Below are positions 61,101 to 64,000 of a stretch of 64,000 bases of DNA, in pieces; positions within the stretch are counted from its first letter, which is position 1; every line of letters begins with the position of its first letter. Under the pieces are notes generated by a model. That model was not told the DNA's origin. It did not search any database and worked only from the letters and a program-made list of their open reading frames with translations. The stretch is taken from positions 61,378 to 125,377 of the forward strand of contig NZ_BDBT01000019.1 of NCBI RefSeq assembly GCF_001613125.1. Reading direction: 5' to 3'. The position numbers and the translations under genes are program-made. This DNA comes from Nocardia shimofusensis NBRC 100134. GTDB lineage: Bacteria > Actinomycetota > Actinomycetes > Mycobacteriales > Mycobacteriaceae.

Positions 61101-64000
61101 TCGAGCTCGTGCGCGGCGGCGTCGGGGCTCTGCTGCGCGGCGGCGGCCCTGGCCTCGGTGAAGGCCCGGATGTACTGCTGCTCGCCGGGAACGAGCGGCA
61201 GGTCGTGTCCGGCCGCGCGCAATTGACTGCGCGCGACCACCTCGAGCGCGTAGGCCCTGGTCTCCTCGTCGAGCATCCGGCCGACGTATGCCTCGCGCGG
61301 AGTCCGCATGCGGTCGATCGCCCCGCCTGGCGTTTCCCGCGCCTGCGCGATCTCGACATGGATCGCGTTGCGCACCAGCGCGGCCATCTGCTCCGCATCG
61401 GTGGCACCGACGTCCAGCCGCACCGCGCGTGGCGTCGGCAGGTAGCCGTCCACGCCGTCCGAGCCGTAGACGACGCGCACGCCGTTCTCGTCGAGCACCC
61501 GGTTCGCCCAGCGGCCGATCTCGGTGGCCTCCAGTTCCGCGCGGACCCGGGCGATGCGAGTCTCGGCCGCCGCGGCGGCGGGATCGTGCGGAAGGACCTC
61601 CGGCCGGTCGGCCGGGTCGGCGCGCGTGTTCGGGTCGGCGCCGTCGAGCAGCACCCGCCCGTCGTTGTCGACGCGCGCGTCGAGGTGGACGCGTTCGACG
61701 TCGCCGCGGTCGAGCAGCGCGGCGAGCTCCGGGTTCGTTCGCGCGCGATCCAAGACGGTCTGGTGCTCACCGGGAGGGGTGGTGACGAGCAGACGATCCG
61801 GTTCCCCGGGCAACAGCGCCACCTGCTCGGCGAGCAGACGCGCGCCCGGTTCGGCCCCGGCCCGCTGGGCCGTGTATTCCCGGGCGCCGCGAGCCGCGAG
61901 TTCGGCGCCGCGCCGGTCGATCGTGTGCTGCATCGCGTCGCGCTGGTTCGCCAGGGCCGTCAGCGTCAGCAGGTCGTGTTCGGTCCGGCGCAGAATCGCG
62001 GCCTGGTCGGGCGAGAGCCCCGCCTCTCGCCACCGCGCGTCGACCTCCGCGAGCCGCTCGGCGATCCGGCCGTCGAACACCGCGCGCGGCGCGCTCGGGT
62101 CGACGCCCAGCGGGGCCGCGAGGACACCCAGGCGCTCGGATATCTCGCGCAACGCCAGCATGTCCGAGCGCAGTGCCAGCGCGCCCGCGCGCAGGTCCCG
62201 GGCGGCCTCGGCGTGCGCGGGCCGGAACACCTCGTCCGAGGCAGGTCCGTCGCCGCGCGCGGACGGAAGACGCGCTGTCTCCCATGCCCTGCCGTAGAAG
62301 CGGGTGTAGGTCGCGCCGTTGTCGAATTCGAAGTGCGTCAACGGCTCCCGGAGGGCGTCGACGCCCACCTCGTGCGCGATCCGCGCCACCTCCTCGGGCG
62401 GCATGTCGGGCTCGGTGCGCTGCAGGCTGATCTCGGCGCGCTCGTATGCGTCGGTGTAGACCGCTTCCAACTGGTTGGTGCCGACCTCGAGACCGAGGGC
62501 GCGCAGGTCCCTGGCGAGCTGGAAGCGCCTGCCGGTGGCCGCGGCTTCTTCCTCGATCATCGCGCGCACGTAGTCCTCGCGAGTCATCGAGCGCACGATC
62601 TCGACGGAGTGCGGCGTCTGCCCGTCGACGTATCGCTGCGCGTGCACCGATTCGTGCGCCAGCGCCAACGCCTGCCTGACGTGGCTGTTGCCCTCGGTGA
62701 ACGCCACCGCGGCGAGAACGCTGCGACGGAACGAACCGACTCGGCCGTCCGCCGACGGGCTGTGATCGTAGAGGTCGCGCACCGGGCCGTTGTCCAACGT
62801 CGCGAGGATCTCCCGCCCGGTAGGCGTCTGCGCGAGGATCTCGCGCACCTGATCGCGATGCTCGTCGATCGAGCGGCCGACGCGGACCACCGCCTCGCCC
62901 GCCTCCGCGACATCGCCGAGAGGGTGCGTGTCGTCGTCGGGGAGGGCCCGGCCGTCGACATCGAGCAACACGGCCGAGACGCGGTTCAGCTCCGCGGGCA
63001 CCTGCGGGGGGAAGCGGCGGGGCGCTCCAGCGGCGGGGTCGATGACCTCGAGGTAGCGCTCGCCCGTCACCGGGTCGACTCGAACGGTGACCAGGTAGGC
63101 GTGCGCGCCGACGCCGTAGTCGTCCACGATGCCGCGATATTCGTCGACCACCAGTGCCCTGGTCGCCGGATTGTCCTCGGCGAGCAGGACATCGGCGAGG
63201 GACTGGTGCCGCGGCGCTTCCGCGTCGGCCGGCGTCGGGACGTCGTGCATACGCCCGCCCACATGGCTCTCCAGCTCGGCACGCGTCATACCCGCCGGGC
63301 CGACGTTCGCGGGTATACGCACGGACTCGCTGCCGGTCTCGGCGACGATCCGGCGCAGCGCGTCCGGCACGCACTGCCCGCGACGACCCGGTTCGTCCTC
63401 TGGACGTGACGTTTCCGCGGCAGATGTGCGATCGGGCCGGTCGGCGCCGGGTTCGTCGGTGCGCGGCGCGGCGTCCTTCCGCGGCGGGGCGTCCCTCTGC
63501 GGCGTGGACGCCTCCGCGAGCGGCGGTACGGCGAGCACGCTCTCGGGCGACACGGCCGGGTTCGTGCCGTCGACCCGCTCCGGTGAGAGCTGCTGGCCGC
63601 GTGCGGGTTCCGCTTGCGGCGCCGGAGCGTCGGCGCGGTGGGCCTGCACGCCGCCCTGACGGCCGAGGGGGCTGCTGGTGCCGTCGGCGATGCCCGCGCG
63701 GCCGATCGGCGACGCGGCGGGGCGGTCGGTGGGTGCGCCCGGCAGCGGGCGGCTCTCGCCGGTGACGGCGGGGCGCTCGGGCACCTGCGGGCCGGACGGG
63801 TGCTGGGTATTGCCTGCTGTCGCTCCGGCGGCGATGGCGCCGGTTCCGGCGTTCGGACCGATGGACGACGCCCCTGGCGTAGTGGCCGCGCCGGGCGGCG
63901 GGCCCGCCGAGACCGGACCGCCCGGCGCGGCCGGGCCGCCGCTGGAGAGGGGGTGGCTCCGGGAAGTCCGGACATCGGGAAGGTGGCGGGTTGTGCCGGG
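45767..64000 (-). CDS. Giant multidomain putative ESX effector (5' end beyond window)
   Basis: One uninterrupted minus-strand frame of at least 6,077 codons, still open at the right edge. N- to C-terminal: Pro-rich linker (63400-64000); papain-like domain with Cys 63371, His 63101, Asp 63038; HExxH zincin-like domain (62642-62656) with degenerate copies near 61360, 58900, 57600 and 57100; kinase-like segment 60490-60880; unnamed domain 59840-60250; nucleotidyltransferase motif 59582-59655; eight short RVGV-type repeats between 61860 and 49490; a duplicated ~650-residue module (52013-53870 and 48070-50120); repeats of ATSSNE; Pro/Gly-rich zone 46150-46980; a small C-terminal domain. Polymorphic toxins of Actinobacteria use such parts. 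Secretion by ESX is inferred from the neighbouring EspG, EspC-like and DUF600-like genes. No known toxin covers the whole protein. Confidence 0.85.
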   Translation of the reverse strand, partial: PGTTRHLPDVRTSRSHPLSSGGPAAPGGPVSAGPPPGAATTPGASSIGPNAGTGAIAAGATAGNTQHPSGPQVPERPAVTGESRPLPGAPTDRPAASPIGRAGIADGTSSPLGRQGGVQAHRADAPAPQAEPARGQQLSPERVDGTNPAVSPESVLAVPPLAEASTPQRDAPPRKDAAPRTDEPGADRPDRTSAAETSRPEDEPGRRGQCVPDALRRIVAETGSESVRIPANVGPAGMTRAELESHVGGRMHDVPTPADAEAPRHQSLADVLLAEDNPATRALVVDEYRGIVDDYGVGAHAYLVTVRVDPVTGERYLEVIDPAAGAPRRFPPQVPAELNRVSAVLLDVDGRALPDDDTHPLGDVAEAGEAVVRVGRSIDEHRDQVREILAQTPTGREILATLDNGPVRDLYDHSPSADGRVGSFRRSVLAAVAFTEGNSHVRQALALAHESVHAQRYVDGQTPHSVEIVRSMTREDYVRAMIEEEAAATGRRFQLARDLRALGLEVGTNQLEAVYTDAYERAEISLQRTEPDMPPEEVARIAHEVGVDALREPLTHFEFDNGATYTRFYGRAWETARLPSARGDGPASDEVFRPAHAEAARDLRAGALALRSDMLALREISERLGVLAAPLGVDPSAPRAVFDGRIAERLAEVDARWREAGLSPDQAAILRRTEHDLLTLTALANQRDAMQHTIDRRGAELAARGAREYTAQRAGAEPGARLLAEQVALLPGEPDRLLVTTPPGEHQTVLDRARTNPELAALLDRGDVERVHLDARVDNDGRVLLDGADPNTRADPADRPEVLPHDPAAAAAETRIARVRAELEATEIGRWANRVLDENGVRVVYGSDGVDGYLPTPRAVRLDVGATDAEQMAALVRNAIHVEIAQARETPGGAIDRMRTPREAYVGRMLDEETRAYALEVVARSQLRAAGHDLPLVPGEQQYIRAFTEARAAAAQQSPDAAAHELDRRANDAGLRALRPLVENQPSGPDGATYAQTFRAEWDSAHGIRSFESVVRAALASGEQSVRVLHEGRSVNSARRVELVTYGDGTQLIRKTMINSRHADAEQLFATLARALGAPVPEAERAGRNVVLLRHVPGSTAQQRWPAFSDPHELGAHDSDAGRALGLADALAGIPDRDARGWMVDRDGDIHGIGNHRAFEGTVTPEALSPFASHFQRGGPDGTVEVVDHHLTRGEVANLRERVEALRPEFERLGRTRWHDDVLGILDALADHARPDPPPAPDRPIEANDGDTVYVNRYGGDRRYGISGVVDAEGVLHYEIRVGRATPSGHEMFADMMRALGHEVRVIEADWFSEGGFDDQLATFNAAIQDLFATPEEAALSTFTGRLAADLGFTEVQFGPDALVGPLGENTGVTARFVRPDDFAVPRDPNAADTVPPDQDQGVTDKPAKHRNPEQWGVELLGEPGPGVTPEMLQAAMRSVAESDTALVLFGSRQTGISEKSGLPFRPDSDLDVGATTPEAMFELYDAHGDGESPIPMVEDVARVFTEKEAAERGYLVIRPAAPSETARLESPQDGGLPEPPDMLSSDEPADHVGSPPVDPGRPPEQADGPRPADEPAPPRAGWFAPATDPAEARVHQILGDTGTGRHALAVLRDAGAAVRFGDLGDRVGEADVFNPATMDVVIDTHGRGEQAQAAELVRVAAIAEAVLAGRVPALPGAEVAPDARARVEAEAVGRRAEFLAELTRVGYPDTDMAVADRTETALARELHARYLDAYDAAVTQARAADPSADSTTVRRIGIDAGVDALLAGDVFVGDHDSRSVPDSPPDAYRPTTPEARREVERLVRESAALDRELRAVQDEWLRAVRHLRPFDPAAVPADRAMLDRGRHAALEEIVADIRSMSGEHIWRRTRAEFVSNVTALAETTRRHADVEARRAGLAEQLAAQIARDLVAGEFGPDGVRWIGDRVAVLPGDPPRLFGVDSRGDFAAVTRDAVNADPALRETVSTRGVPAERVTVLVGDDGAVHVRREEVDLHNAWAADPTRPAVLDHLVTPRTPDGPKGELPVLTPEEVTQRAEQALSDTRELLDRVVDRRRNPVGDWAAARLDDAIRIRFVLDDPAAPVTPDVGTRYDPLTGVLIVDLHGSPAYIGTDVVHAVTMALQMRAAQEGPPERLTLTRDEYIDTMLDRQARALAMAYEFNYRRAEIAPDSAYRSDGLHAQYVQAREAAADEARKVFRGNGSVLDSMIDAAAHQAGARAIREHLAQGALRLGDRDYAGHYGAEWDRAHGITPTEGEHRSPARTTDSPALRDRRSADYAFEIEHLRSLREARRFVPVGPAERAYTDAYDRAYRDAERAQARGRDTGGVPPSRQAYDAGRAAIRRYLDKVGLAHAELIFAVVRGAGEQARGYRPWADLIEADTPTRPTQEAESATAPRAPEADAGDLARRGLDAELVHHPDATRLTDNVARLSLEGAPVERLLVVAEPGGHIDAVRALELSDLRYEGALWRKEFRLEYLSVSSGRRGVPELSQLHDFFAEQPYQAPSARDARDQMLVHYLKYRAEGLIDVGFRQWLRALPDDAFVSRAEARASHRRSIRTGHLSADFLEKAFRMTEQSPELPEHHPASVARRLYTRQVADTATRYDDDGAIPRYYKFYRSEDLRLSAGTFTVAMLTDGDGGWRIPEPSGHDVVDDAVGRLFAGMSDSDPKRLVKRIGRILEDGSAELAPPERGGFRRMLNRLPFTSDSAGDIAAPPNARDRAETAFDEIEPPEFPAEHGDNDDAARAAAAQERRATIDRLVAEQAAALREHEQARAAGDRERAEAARQRADQLADEIDGARARDALAAVDARPLSDRIGVVDGDRPMVVVANLDGADVRQVLADAATRHPELAGLLADAGVRVRELRFDESGRATVRRVEDVPQEPRSSDSGARPDGGDTPPPQPGSEGGGAGKPPGQPPVSAAPDPAEPDPARGSSSDPESSAHQPIPDQSAPARRDWSPEGPGRVHEPTGEQVRQAMVRAGERIGDAVTARRLAENRVDELARQLGIDPDGLTPQQISRAVDDRLAAAEERVERLRDRPEVPAAEMVRHLDDLRAAQSALSETVRTVRSARAEIGRLIEAVRAENDARMTAGVLAARDVLAAEGARMVSEGVGVVPDDGRVVVASPLARPDAVMPADTRRQLAEGGIAVEYRLVEVDVAGRITVSDLRPPVAADPGTAPELAQDSAPPRSHNEHDPAQVTRPDNEREPNQAQLTRPDDEPDRAQMTRPDNEREPDPAQVTRPDEVGARERLGADAEDAYAAELRDRAALTIDREFWRAKRDDRASRVDLADPDRELGPDRLEPTLQRLLERVVGVRDMVGTGEELSRPTPEMVGQAEIAQRRAAIFLVQEAAEQFNAATDALAEVDRRIAALEAEGAGADRPPSAEVASELDRLGRERAAEVLRQKPWRVMRDDIAARLGIDPSRLGPDELAATLDEVANRRVPADEVELRARNLELLAEAAERFNRAENEIGRLQDRMAELAGANRDVFAEVGARRITDRVGLVTGENPRIVVVGPRGRWDAPFADHDAALAEALRGSGALAQAMVRPETTIEYRQIVSDREGRWESVDLRAPVREFVNSPPIAGRPGIHLTRWRDGEGQWHNVDPSRPEWDTGRDESGVPKKFSPRDLPEGVSGWAVNPFQAAVVDPFVDPSGGTPPGAINEGFLPAIPGGMPPSDIPSYSLPFADAFYHAMRIILESAKLSGFTWFADSAHPGRIRPGFKGHPWFRAPRADVQPMVREWNAADRIPDDGNLTPEFRARQEVARAEWARVQEWADGEYERFRNDTAGNDIVSIFDNLTEVARTERDARARELIDRLRVLAAQDAPDTEATISELTGTLPDEQPGDAARLVADLMEVVGRPLDAGAYEQLVDVVAEQLGTGRPEFTWEELQQIKNHLMHAEHLIRDPEDGALVRRRLDALADVAEAWNRLVNGDHLPQDLLLLRDALAESNFLRDNPIATWRDANQHAIRLGYDWNAARPPLTDWRAGIPYAPRPVGPQAPPTPALPPQDRSQHLPAGEPAGTTRPNSGTDADTQPLPDGTATRADLDRTRPDTDATLSDSPRTRADVTRVEQTRPDVTEAERTRPDEPTANDDPDDGSASAAPPSGPPSKPPAAPSAAGDPGDPGLPEQPGNTGDIATAEAPEPPGAASRPDRPANPESQFREAVMNRIAADIEAAARERDAARAAGDERAAADAAERMAQLEDALLLANARHALLEAGAQLIGPRVGVLAGEPPRYLVAGWGGADTGRAVTEALAAEPALAELLRQPGAQIRELRLTIDENGTITAHLVDPPTSAVPGLAEPGLAEPALVEPGPADVPAVRADSGEPTAPTPEALSPPPDTDRPRTDDSAEEPRPVGGTRDSVESGPAERRSAGEEPRPTDERRDAGDDAPPESPDDVDDSSEQEHSRDSAREDALRAHAEAVARRDALTERIRALGERLRIREPDALDLHRIQATVREMAEWRLAGDQADAFAELVDLLPSYLEANADVADLAARVGLLEEYDRLLAEHKELVREREFVRRKADERATELLGADDPPWTDRDAESRDDAIRAFYAEAGTDLVDLPAALDEAGRQERRLADDDDVRRRLADLEKLITTTGEFDELADKVRQREQLLAELENAGIAAHRPPTAEVAERLDELARERAAELRNIKPRRTMRDDLAVRLGVVDESGVPDETALTRDLDRTLDDLGDRVADDLRSGALPVDELPARLRAVDALADAASDVAAAHNRIGRLQDEMAGLAGAWRTQIEAEGGRMVTERVGIIEGERPRIVVFGPRPDPDAPRADHDRAFDEAVHTDASVAQAIVRPETTVEYRRLLADRQGVVRSEPMPPPQVERMSTGGFGGRRLDMTRWRDAEGVWHPVDPTRPDWTTGRDSGELPKKFTPKDPPDGVSGWAMEDVVNDMTLPTDDVPPGQLPESLLPVNAPQAPTQYNTSGVPDGVTVFGQHWGADSYNVVRLILMAAQVPKHPAVKAWIQRHPEIGRWVQARPWLRHLPPFGTVFRDYQWFAPPERNVQPMFRSWDPADHAPPAERVDIPLGLGEEWEREIAEWQRVQDWADAEYERFLADDSDVDAVLEGLDAHRRAQQEAAARDMVEAVRAQLVDRHRGIDPAGDVDAQLARVGADIDRVADGLADRFATDDPEAVRDTVADIRELLLNPDQAGGFATALRPGESIEDGLARLLAEYMRDDVPVFTREQIQQIKDHLMRDEHRVRDHTDPHGGYVRRPMDRLADVAEAWNRLMAGEPLRQDFVLLRDALAESDYLRRHPNAGWRNANTHAIGLGHHWDADRPPLTGWRAGIPYAPAPLPVDPGWTPPRRPGNDLPGPDGPDHGPEDGATGGRPVLPPPSQPPAAPPASATPPTGEAAQPETAGDRRPPRDRRVWPPEQTAGDRPVPPDRRVWPPEDPAEHQAPAARPDTDSLPESGTPEGRVGETGSRARPEEPSRAGADDRASRDADSPDTRTPRAADGRVTQPAPPSGDAEAGERPALRSEPLEPGRDGDDSADPPGTPARRDSREEPESADGTVPRAGGADEAKASVPRRRADGEAEPPESSRQEAGEPVDSRGQRSQPRAGAEPEPEQGAHRHPDGEPGEATSSNEATSSNEATSSNEATSSNEATSSNEGESRNGRARARSRHGDDDGHEPPRAGDDSDAPRPPTLPGSSLRSHIPHPPKDYDFELPATKVVPPLEAAPWPMPERSTEPGPPDTPPDTPPGGSDCPPQQPPPPGGSTPPPAPSCPPEGTEPPGQQLPPGTCPPEGSPPPGHQYPPGSAWPPGGRPGPVPPGAWPPGAPGTWPPGGRPGQVPPGGRAPGAPVPPAGAYPPGSWSPPDSWLPPGTPQPPNGAPSPGTPNGGGYGTGSPGGRPLGSLPPGVPPGGWTPAPDSPPSGGRHADRLPPPGEPNPSVPPSSSTSMMPPGVPGMPGAGGAPPTRAGGRRANGNGHRPSEESAPTTLLVRPHSGFGVSAEFDPATGALQATSIRSGVESGVYGDLAGVPVVFFRHDSRLAVRIGGQLIELDEPVTVDRLVGPQRLTTLTISAGPTVLCSLTYRTLPAELDIGLFLRDVCADPGRRARVFA
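47127..47216 (-). repeat. Five perfect 18-bp tandem repeats
   Basis: The unit tcgttgctcgatgtcgcc occurs five times without a mismatch and encodes five consecutive ATSSNE hexapeptides in the giant protein's linker. Perfect identity implies recent slippage or homogenisation. The change per unit is in frame, so copy number can vary without breaking the frame. Confidence 0.97.
48070..50120 (-). repeat. Internal duplication copy B in the giant gene
   Basis: Copy B of a long module whose other copy is 52013-53870. In order both hold RPP[ST]AEVA near the start, a coiled coil with GRLQDEMAGLAG, an RVGI-type repeat with AQAIVRPETTVEYR, MTRWRD...WHPVDPTRP, QIKDHLMRDEH, and ADVAEAWNRL to TGWRAGIPYAP. 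Shared blocks are long and collinear, indicating duplication inside the gene. Copy B is about 65 codons longer. Confidence 0.85.
52013..53870 (-). repeat. Internal duplication copy A in the giant gene
   Basis: Copy A of the module described for 48070-50120, with RPPSAEVASELDRLGRERAA, AQAMVRPETTIEYR, MTRWRDGEGQWHNVDPSRP, QIKNHLMHAEH and ADVAEAWNRL to TDWRAGIPYAP. The order of blocks is the same in both copies. Its codon-level divergence is large, so the duplication is old. Confidence 0.85.
54279..54425 (-). repeat. Four-unit TRPD minisatellite in the giant gene
   Basis: Four imperfect 36-42 bp units encode repeated AQxTRPDxE peptides (DPAQVTRPDNERE and similar) in a flexible charged linker. 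Unit lengths alternate 42, 36 and 42 bp, so the frame is kept. Confidence 0.85.
59430..59790 (-). other. Nucleotidyltransferase-like domain of giant protein
   Basis: VLFGSRQTGISEKSGLPF and then RPDSDLDVG form the pol-beta superfamily pattern G-S-R...D-x-D, with the acidic pair at 59582-59599. This is the metal-binding site of nucleotidyltransferases, some of which act as AMPylating or tRNA-modifying toxins. The whole segment is about 115 residues, minimal-nucleotidyltransferase size. Confidence 0.6.
60490..60880 (-). other. Kinase-like (probably inactive) segment of giant protein
   Basis: The order TQLIRKTMIN, AEQLFATLARALGAPVPE, then LGLADALAGIPDRDARGW and DRDGDIHGIGNHRAF recalls the HipA/phosphoinositide-kinase fold: ATP-binding Lys, catalytic Asp in the DR[N] loop, and the metal-binding IDH. 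The Asn after the catalytic Asp and the Asp of IDH are both replaced, so I expect an inactive or altered enzyme. Confidence 0.4.
62230..62890 (-). other. HExxH zincin-like domain of giant protein
   Basis: LALAHESVHAQRYVDG contains His-Glu-x-x-His at 62642-62656, followed about 30 residues later by an EEE run that could supply the third zinc ligand. Similar segments downstream keep the surrounding pattern (YV..ML.EE, then YTDAYERA and GVDALRE) but have lost HExxH. Confidence 0.55.
62930..63390 (-). other. Papain-like domain of giant protein
   Basis: GQCVPDALRRIV supplies the candidate nucleophile (Cys at 63371-63373), GAHAYLVTV the His (63101-63103), and LEVIDPAAGAPRRFP the Asp (63038-63040). 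Order, spacing and hydrophobic context match papain-fold toxin domains of the glutamine-deamidase/protease type. Confidence 0.6.

Noticed and set aside
56660..63409. A 2,249-codon open frame on the + strand, opposite the giant gene
   Set aside because: Its product is Arg/Gly/His-rich with no domain motif. The minus-strand frame encodes recognisable domains and consistent repeats. Long antisense frames are expected from high third-position GC.
1..64000. CRISPR arrays, insertion sequences, tRNA genes and phage genes
   Set aside because: I looked for direct repeats with unique spacers, transposase motifs, terminal inverted repeats and cloverleaf ends and found none. The tandem repeats present are coding or pentanucleotide, without spacers.

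Overview
The window is high-GC actinobacterial DNA of the mycolic-acid order Mycobacteriales, most likely Nocardia or a close relative (inference). The evidence is two complete-looking type VII secretion (ESX) loci, EspG, EccA and PE/PPE-like proteins, GTG/TTG starts, and the gene order infA-rpmJ-rpsM-rpsK-rpsD-rpoA-rplQ-truA lying near an ESX-4 locus, as in Mycobacterium tuberculosis. I see no tRNA, rRNA, CRISPR array, insertion sequence or phage gene.

Layout. (1) 1-10.1 kb: an ESX-4-type machine, eccC4 (-, running off the left edge), eccD4 and mycP4 (+), eccB4 (-) and eccE4 (+). The first four have the orientation known for M. tuberculosis ESX-4; eccE4 is additional. (2) 10.1-13.7 kb: housekeeping and stress genes: an NADPH-dependent FMN reductase overlapping methylthioadenosine phosphorylase, an EamA-type exporter, a CsoR metal sensor with its likely operator, and an Hsp20 chaperone behind a CIRCE element. 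(3) 13.85-18.6 kb: truA and the alpha ribosomal/RNA polymerase operon, all on the minus strand. (4) 19-64 kb: a second, larger ESX locus. It starts with an EspI-like ATPase, a DUF4254 protein, and eccC, mycP, eccD (-), eccA (+), eccB (-), eccE (+). A long minus-strand cargo block follows. In transcription order this is: a giant multidomain protein, a DUF600-like protein, a Q/A-rich protein, EspG-b, two YbaB-like proteins, an EspC-like protein, an EspA/EspB-like protein, PE-like, PPE-like, EspG-a and two WXG100 proteins.

The most striking element is the giant open frame from 64000 down to 45767, at least 6,077 residues and still open at the right edge. It carries a papain-like Cys-His-Asp triad, an HExxH zincin-like domain with degenerate copies, a kinase-like segment lacking key residues, a nucleotidyltransferase motif, eight diverged copies of a short beta-rich repeat, a roughly 650-residue internal duplication, and a Pro/Gly-rich stretch ahead of a small C-terminal domain. 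It is followed on the same strand by a protein resembling YezG/DUF600 immunity proteins. I read this as a candidate ESX-secreted polymorphic-effector system with its own substrates, chaperones and immunity-like partner. The domain features are visible in the sequence; the secretion and toxin roles are inference.

How the parts may work together: EccB/C/D/E and MycP form the membrane machine, EccA and the EspGs act as cytosolic chaperones, and the Esx, PE/PPE and EspA/EspC-like pairs are candidate substrates. Stop/start overlaps (ATGA, GTGA) at eccD4-mycP4, mtnP-reductase, eccD-mycP, Q/A-rich-EspG-b, EspC-EspA-like, PPE-EspG-a and uORF-espI suggest translational coupling.
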